From assembly GCA_021730855.1 (NCBI GenBank), contig JAKFYM010000079.1, forward strand, positions 1-9,402: DNA of 9,402 bases, in the 5' to 3' direction. Made by a program: the position numbers and the translations under genes. Positions 5,804-9,402 of this stretch are shown here, piece by piece (within the stretch, counting starts at the first letter, position 1; the number at the start of each line of letters is the position of its first letter). The stretch comes from Bdellovibrionales bacterium. GTDB taxonomy: Bacteria > Bdellovibrionota > UBA1018 > CAIPTA01. The notes under the pieces were generated by a model. The model was not told the DNA's origin and did no database searches. It was given only the letters and a program-made list of their open reading frames with translations.

Positions 5804-8587
5804 ATGTTGGAAAATGCCGTTCTGCTACGCAAAACTGCCGCTTTGCTAGCTGAAAATAGCAGCCTAAAAATCACCTTGGAAGAAATTGCCGCGCTCATTG
5901 CGGCAGATTTCCAAGGTTGTCGCATTTCCTATGCGTCGGGCCAGAGCGTCGCGGCTGGTCGCGTCCATCCATCCTCTCTTTCCCAAGTGGATTTTCCTCT
6001 GCGCGCCGGGGGCAAAGATTTTGGCACTCTAAGTGTTTTTTCGTCATCTTTTCTTGAAGAGCACGAAAGCTTTCGGGAACTAGCTTTACGCATTGCTCTT
6101 CGGGTGCAGAACGAACAACTCCTAGAGTCCGCAGCCTCTGCGCAGCAGGAGCTGGACCGCATGAGCCAGGCGCTCGAAAAATCCGAGCTTCGTTTTCGCA
6201 CGCTTTTTGAACAATCCCCGGTGAGCACCCAGGTGTTTGCGCCCGACGGCCGCACTCTGGCGGTGAACCGCGCTTGGCGCAAGATTTTCAATGTGAGTGA
6301 GGAAGTGGTGCGTGGCTATGTGTACCCTCACTACAATGTTCTTCAAGACGAAGAATTGGAGAAACAGGGAATTGCCTCCTTGATTCGCGAGGGCTTCGCC
6401 GGGAAAACTTTGGACATCCCCGCCGTGGCCTACCGCCCTCCCGAAGCCTCTGGCATGCGGGATCAGATGCGCTGGATCGGCGCCATGATTTCCCCCATCA
6501 AGGATGACACAGGGGCGATCAAAGAAATTCTTTTGATCCATCACGATCTCACCGAAGTGAAGCGGGCCGAAGAAGAGCTGCGCCATTCGCGGGACCAGCT
6601 AAACGTGGTGCTGGGTGGAGTGACTGATGGCATCACCGTCTTAGACACCCAAGGCAATTTTATTTTTGCCAACGAGACCGGAGCCCAAATGTGTGGGTTC
6701 CCTTCCGCTGAAGCCTTCCTGCAGGCTACCACTGCGGAAATCATGGATCGCTTCGAGATCCTCGCCGAGGACGGCACTCCCTTTCCCATAAACAAGCTGC
6801 CCGGAAGGCTTGCCCTGCAAGGAGTGGCTTCCCCTCCGGAGACCTTGGTCTGCTTCCGGAGCAGGGAGAAGAGAGAGTTGCGCTGGTCGATCATCAACGC
6901 TAAGCCAGTTTTCGACGAGGCAGGCAAGGTCAAGTTTGCCATTTCCATTTTCCGTGACTTTACCGAGCGCAAACGCGCCGAACTTTTATTGGAAGAGCGG
7001 GAGCTGCGCTTTCGTACCTTGGCGGAAGCCATGCCTCAGTTGGTATGGATCGCCACTCCCGAGGGCCAAACGGAATATTGCAATCGCCAATGCCTGCTTT
7101 ATACGGGCTCCACCATTGACGAGAAGAAAGGAATGGGTTGGGAAAATTTTGTCCATCCCGGCGATTTCGCTGCCATGGGCGCCCAGTGGAAAAAAAGCAT
7201 GCAGACCGGTGCACCCTTTGCCGCCGAATACCGCTTGCGCCGCCATGATGGAATCTATCACTGGCATTTGGGGCGCGCAGTGCCGGTGCGTTTGCCCGAC
7301 GGAAAGATCCAGAGCTGGATCGGCACCGCCACGGACATCCACGAGCAAAAATTGGTGCAAGAGACGAGTCAATTCCTCGCGGAAGCTAGCATGACTCTCG
7401 TTTCCTCCCTCGATTTTGAAACTACTCTGGTCACGGTCACCCAGCTCGCGGTGCCGCAGTTCGCTGATTGGTGCTCGGTGGATTTGCTCGACGAAAAGGG
7501 CTATGTGCGCCGGCTTTCCACCGCTCATCTCGATGCGGAAAAGGTCGCGTTTGCCGAGAAATTCTACGAAAAGTACCCACCAGATTTTCAATCTGAGCAT
7601 GGCATTGGCGCGATCCTGCGCAAGGGGGAGTCACAGATTTATCCCCTGATCACCGACGAGATGATGCGAGCCGCAATCCAGGAGCCCCAGCACTTAGCCG
7701 ATACGCTTCAGCTCGGGGTGCGCTCTTTTCTCGGAGTGCCGATCATTGTGAGCGGAAAAATTCTCGGCGCCCTCTCCTTTGGCCAAACCGATGAATCTGG
7801 CCGTCGCTTTCAGCAGGTGGATCTGCAGTTGGCCGAGGAGCTGGGCCGGCGCGCGAGCATTGCGATCGAGAATGCCCTGCTCTACCAACAGGCCCAGAAC
7901 GCCATTCGCCTACGCGATGAATTCCTTTCGATTGCTTCCCATGAGCTGCGCACTCCGCTCACTTCTTTGCAGATGCAACTCCAGCTCGTTGCCCGCCACC
8001 TGATGAAGCCTGCCGAAATGCTAGGAAAGGAGAACTTCCAAGGCAAAATCAGTATGGCACTTCGCCAAACCTTGCGCTTGGGCACCTTGCTCGATCGCTT
8101 GCTGGATCTTTCCCGCCTGGTGAATGGCAAGTTGCGCCTGGAGCCGGAGGAAGTGGATTTCAATTCCTTGGTGCAGGAAGTTCTTGGCCGCTTCAAAGAA
8201 GAGGCGGAGTTGGTGGGGTGCGTATTGCATCTGCAGGAGGAAGCCCAGGTGAGGGGGCAGTGGGATAAGATTCGTATTGAGCAGGCGATCACCAATCTGC
8301 TTTCGAATGCCTTAAAATATGGCCGAGGGCACCCAGTCACCGCCACACTTTCCCAGACGGAAGGATTTGCTCTGCTCCGCGTGCAGGACCAAGGCATTGG
8401 CATCAGCCCAGAGAACCAAAAAAGGATTTTCGATCGTTTTGAACGTGTGAGCACCCATCACAATATTAGTGGTTTGGGCATTGGGCTCTACGTGACCCGC
8501 GAAATTGTAGAAGCCCATAAAGGCCGAATTTCCGTAGAGAGCGAGCTCAACAAAGGGTCCATCTTCCTATTGGAGCTCCCACTTTAG
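5804..8587 (+). CDS. Soluble multidomain sensor histidine kinase (GAF-like, three PAS, GAF, HisKA, HATPase)
   Basis: A 927-residue cytoplasmic kinase with no membrane helix. In order: a compact GAF-like region (about 15-110) ending in a coiled coil (110-130); PAS1 (about 129-255); PAS2 (about 262-392); PAS3 (about 400-522), of the PAS_3 type with GWENFVHPGD and YRLRRHDGIYHWH; GAF (about 530-692, with LGVPI and LGALSF); HisKA (about 703-775) with SHELRTP, phosphoacceptor H713; and HATPase_c (about 815-925) with the N box (N831, N835), G1 DQGIGIS (D862), F box FDRFERV and G2 GLGIGL (G890-G894). All catalytic boxes are intact. It senses an unknown cytoplasmic signal, autophosphorylates on H713, and would pass phosphate to a response regulator not present in the window. 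No receiver domain is fused. The ATG at 5804 is limited by a TGA at 5768. It follows the GT-C operon by 64 bases and overlaps the convergent gene's stop by four bases. A link to the glycosylation genes is only positional. Confidence 0.93.
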   Translation: MLENAVLLRKTAALLAENSSLKITLEEIAALIAADFQGCRISYASGQSVAAGRVHPSSLSQVDFPLRAGGKDFGTLSVFSSSFLEEHESFRELALRIALRVQNEQLLESAASAQQELDRMSQALEKSELRFRTLFEQSPVSTQVFAPDGRTLAVNRAWRKIFNVSEEVVRGYVYPHYNVLQDEELEKQGIASLIREGFAGKTLDIPAVAYRPPEASGMRDQMRWIGAMISPIKDDTGAIKEILLIHHDLTEVKRAEEELRHSRDQLNVVLGGVTDGITVLDTQGNFIFANETGAQMCGFPSAEAFLQATTAEIMDRFEILAEDGTPFPINKLPGRLALQGVASPPETLVCFRSREKRELRWSIINAKPVFDEAGKVKFAISIFRDFTERKRAELLLEERELRFRTLAEAMPQLVWIATPEGQTEYCNRQCLLYTGSTIDEKKGMGWENFVHPGDFAAMGAQWKKSMQTGAPFAAEYRLRRHDGIYHWHLGRAVPVRLPDGKIQSWIGTATDIHEQKLVQETSQFLAEASMTLVSSLDFETTLVTVTQLAVPQFADWCSVDLLDEKGYVRRLSTAHLDAEKVAFAEKFYEKYPPDFQSEHGIGAILRKGESQIYPLITDEMMRAAIQEPQHLADTLQLGVRSFLGVPIIVSGKILGALSFGQTDESGRRFQQVDLQLAEELGRRASIAIENALLYQQAQNAIRLRDEFLSIASHELRTPLTSLQMQLQLVARHLMKPAEMLGKENFQGKISMALRQTLRLGTLLDRLLDLSRLVNGKLRLEPEEVDFNSLVQEVLGRFKEEAELVGCVLHLQEEAQVRGQWDKIRIEQAITNLLSNALKYGRGHPVTATLSQTEGFALLRVQDQGIGISPENQKRIFDRFERVSTHHNISGLGIGLYVTREIVEAHKGRISVESELNKGSIFLLELPL

Positions 8588-9099
8588 GGAATTAGTTTTT
8601 CCCAATTCGCTTGCGGATTGGTGCAGTCGTCTTGTTTCCGCAGGTCTCTGGCCTGAAAGTTTTGCAAGCCTTCATTCCATTCGTATTTTCCCATGCTGCC
8701 GCAAAATTCGATGCCATTTCGGTAGTAGCGGCTATGGAGGGTGTGGGTACTAGCGTCCCACTGCGGGCTATGGATCACATTGTTCGCAAAAAGGCCTTCG
8801 TGCGTGGCATAGCTCACAAAAAAGATGGGCTTCATCAGATACCCCAAGGGCAGGGAGGGCTGGTTGATTTTTACATAGGCCAGCCAGGCCGGATTACGCG
8901 CCCAATGCGCGCAAGGCACGAGCCAGAGCTCGTAGCCTCTACTTAGAGGCTCCACTTGGATGCCCACGTCTTCGGCAAATCCTGGCTGGCAAATGCCTTG
9001 AGCCACTAGGAGCTCTTGGGCGATCGCCAAGGTGGGAGGCAGGGAAATTTTATCCTCTGCCCAAGCAGCATGAAAAAAGAGAAAGAAAAAGATCACCAC
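8584..9099 (-). CDS. Small exported protein, DUF1176-like
   Basis: A 171-residue protein starting at GTG 9097-9099 behind a near-perfect Shine-Dalgarno. The N-terminus is a short signal-like helix rich in phenylalanine, ending AAWA|ED with predicted cleavage after residue 14; it lacks the usual basic n-region. The mature part has four cysteines (C37, C63, C133, C159), consistent with two disulfides in the periplasm. The C-terminal pattern, a WDxxTxTLHSRY strand, FCGSMGKYEWNEG, FQARDLRKQDDC and a final NWEKL, resembles the end of DUF1176 proteins, where a CG..WxWxG.xF...C....W arrangement recurs. DUF1176 proteins are usually about twice this length, so this would be a short member. Its function is unknown. 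The frame also stays open upstream of the GTG and would add a basic stretch (VVKQFAGGR), so the native start could lie beyond the composition break near 9150. The stop overlaps that of the kinase. Confidence 0.6.
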   Translation of the reverse strand: MVIFFFLFFHAAWAEDKISLPPTLAIAQELLVAQGICQPGFAEDVGIQVEPLSRGYELWLVPCAHWARNPAWLAYVKINQPSLPLGYLMKPIFFVSYATHEGLFANNVIHSPQWDASTHTLHSRYYRNGIEFCGSMGKYEWNEGLQNFQARDLRKQDDCTNPQANWEKLIP

Positions 9100-9105
9100 A
9101 GCTCG

Positions 9106-9112
9106 CCCTCCT
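9106..9112 (-). promoter_or_regulatory. Strong Shine-Dalgarno for the DUF1176-like gene
   Basis: On the minus strand AGGAGGG precedes the GTG at 9097-9099 with a six-base spacer (CGAGCT). It is the best ribosome binding site in the window and is the main reason for accepting the GTG start. Confidence 0.65.
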
Positions 9113-9125
9113 GCGAACTGCTTTA

Positions 9126-9160
9126 CTACAAGGACGAGGAAAAAACGACTAAGGAGTGGT
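9126..9160. other. Composition and frame junction (possible chimera or recombination boundary)
   Basis: To the right, 9181-9402 contains 157 G/C of 222 bases (71%), and ZnuC codons are 96% GC at the third position. To the left, the first 33 codons of the DUF1176-like gene are only 18/33 (55%) GC at that position. The switch falls inside the znuC frame at about 9150-9155, just after the conserved HDHS residues. I see no inverted repeat, target duplication or tRNA end at the break that would mark a mobile element. Confidence 0.6.
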
Positions 9161-9402
9161 CGTGCTGGTGGTGGTAGAGGGCGAACGAGCGCGCGGCTTC
9201 GGCGCCGAACAGGCGGGCGTATTCGGGGTGCTGGGCGACGGCGTGGGGGACGCCCGAGCAGCAGATGTGGCGATTGAGGCAGATGACGCGGTCGCTCTGG
9301 GCCATCACCACGTGCAGGTCGTGCGAGACCAGCAACACGCCGAAGCCGCGCTCGGTCCTGAGCCGGCCGATCAGCGTGTAGAGCTCCGCCTCGCCGGCGT
9401 AG
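9126..9402 (-). CDS. znuC: ZnuC-type zinc ABC transporter ATP-binding protein, C-terminal fragment
   Basis: The frame is open to the right edge and ends at TAG 9126-9128, giving about 91 C-terminal residues. It begins just after the expected Walker B region, with YAGEAELYTLI, then LLVSHDLHVVMAQSDRV containing the H-loop histidine (SHD), then CLNRHICCSG, HPEYARLFG and a histidine-rich YHHQHDH end. These are hallmark features of ZnuC, the cytoplasmic ATPase that drives high-affinity zinc uptake with the permease ZnuB and binding protein ZnuA. In 80 of 83 codons from 9401 down to 9153 the third base is G or C. The final nine codons, beginning TTA at 9150-9152, are AT-richer and encode LVVFSSSL, unlike the usual histidine/aspartate-rich ZnuC tail. 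The natural 3' end therefore appears replaced by foreign sequence. The family call is firm; whether the gene belongs to the same genome as the rest is doubtful. Confidence 0.88.
   Translation of the reverse strand, partial: YAGEAELYTLIGRLRTERGFGVLLVSHDLHVVMAQSDRVICLNRHICCSGVPHAVAQHPEYARLFGAEAARSFALYHHQHDHSLVVFSSSL

Noticed and set aside
8587..8603. GGGAA/TTCCC hairpin at the end of the kinase gene as a terminator
   Set aside because: The stem is five pairs with a seven-base loop and no T tract follows on the plus strand; on the minus strand it lies inside coding sequence.
9070..9180. Plus-strand small frame starting MKKEKEKDHHSS, 36 residues
   Set aside because: It is antisense to the signal peptide and leader of the DUF1176-like gene, has no Shine-Dalgarno at proper spacing, and ends in a CWWW stretch that is simply the complement of the ZnuC histidine codons.

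Overview
The window is almost entirely coding. It holds seven protein genes, two of them cut by the window edges, with no RNA gene, CRISPR array, insertion sequence or gene-free stretch over 300 bases. From left to right: the 3' part of a polytopic membrane protein (1-759, +); a related membrane protein convergent with it (783-2303, -); two overlapping GT-C-like membrane proteins (2289-4235 and 4222-5739, +); a large multi-PAS/GAF sensor histidine kinase (5804-8587, +); a small exported DUF1176-like protein (8584-9099, -); and the C-terminal end of a ZnuC-type zinc ABC-transporter ATPase (9126-9402, -) running off the right edge.

The body of the window (1 to about 9150) looks like one genome: moderate GC, many TTT phenylalanine codons, tightly packed and overlapping genes. 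The exported protein and the GT-C proteins, which normally use polyprenyl-phosphate sugar donors outside the inner membrane, suggest a Gram-negative bacterium. I cannot name the phylum with confidence. The last ~250 bases are different: the ZnuC fragment uses G or C in the third position of 80 of 83 codons and is about 71% GC. Its reading frame then changes into an AT-richer 9-codon tail at about 9150-9155. This looks like a junction between two DNA sources, either an assembly chimera or a recombination boundary that cut znuC.

Four of the seven genes are large multi-pass membrane proteins of glycosyltransferase C type or similar, so the left two thirds reads as a surface glycan or lipid glycosylation locus. 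Genes 2289-4235 and 4222-5739 overlap by 14 bases and are almost certainly one operon. The kinase follows after 64 bases and could be cotranscribed or use its own promoter. It has no receiver domain and no response regulator beside it, so its output is unknown. No new named system is evident. The most useful points are the composition break at the right end, the cluster of four GT-C-like genes, the head-to-head overlap of two of them, and the kinase's unusual N-terminal module.
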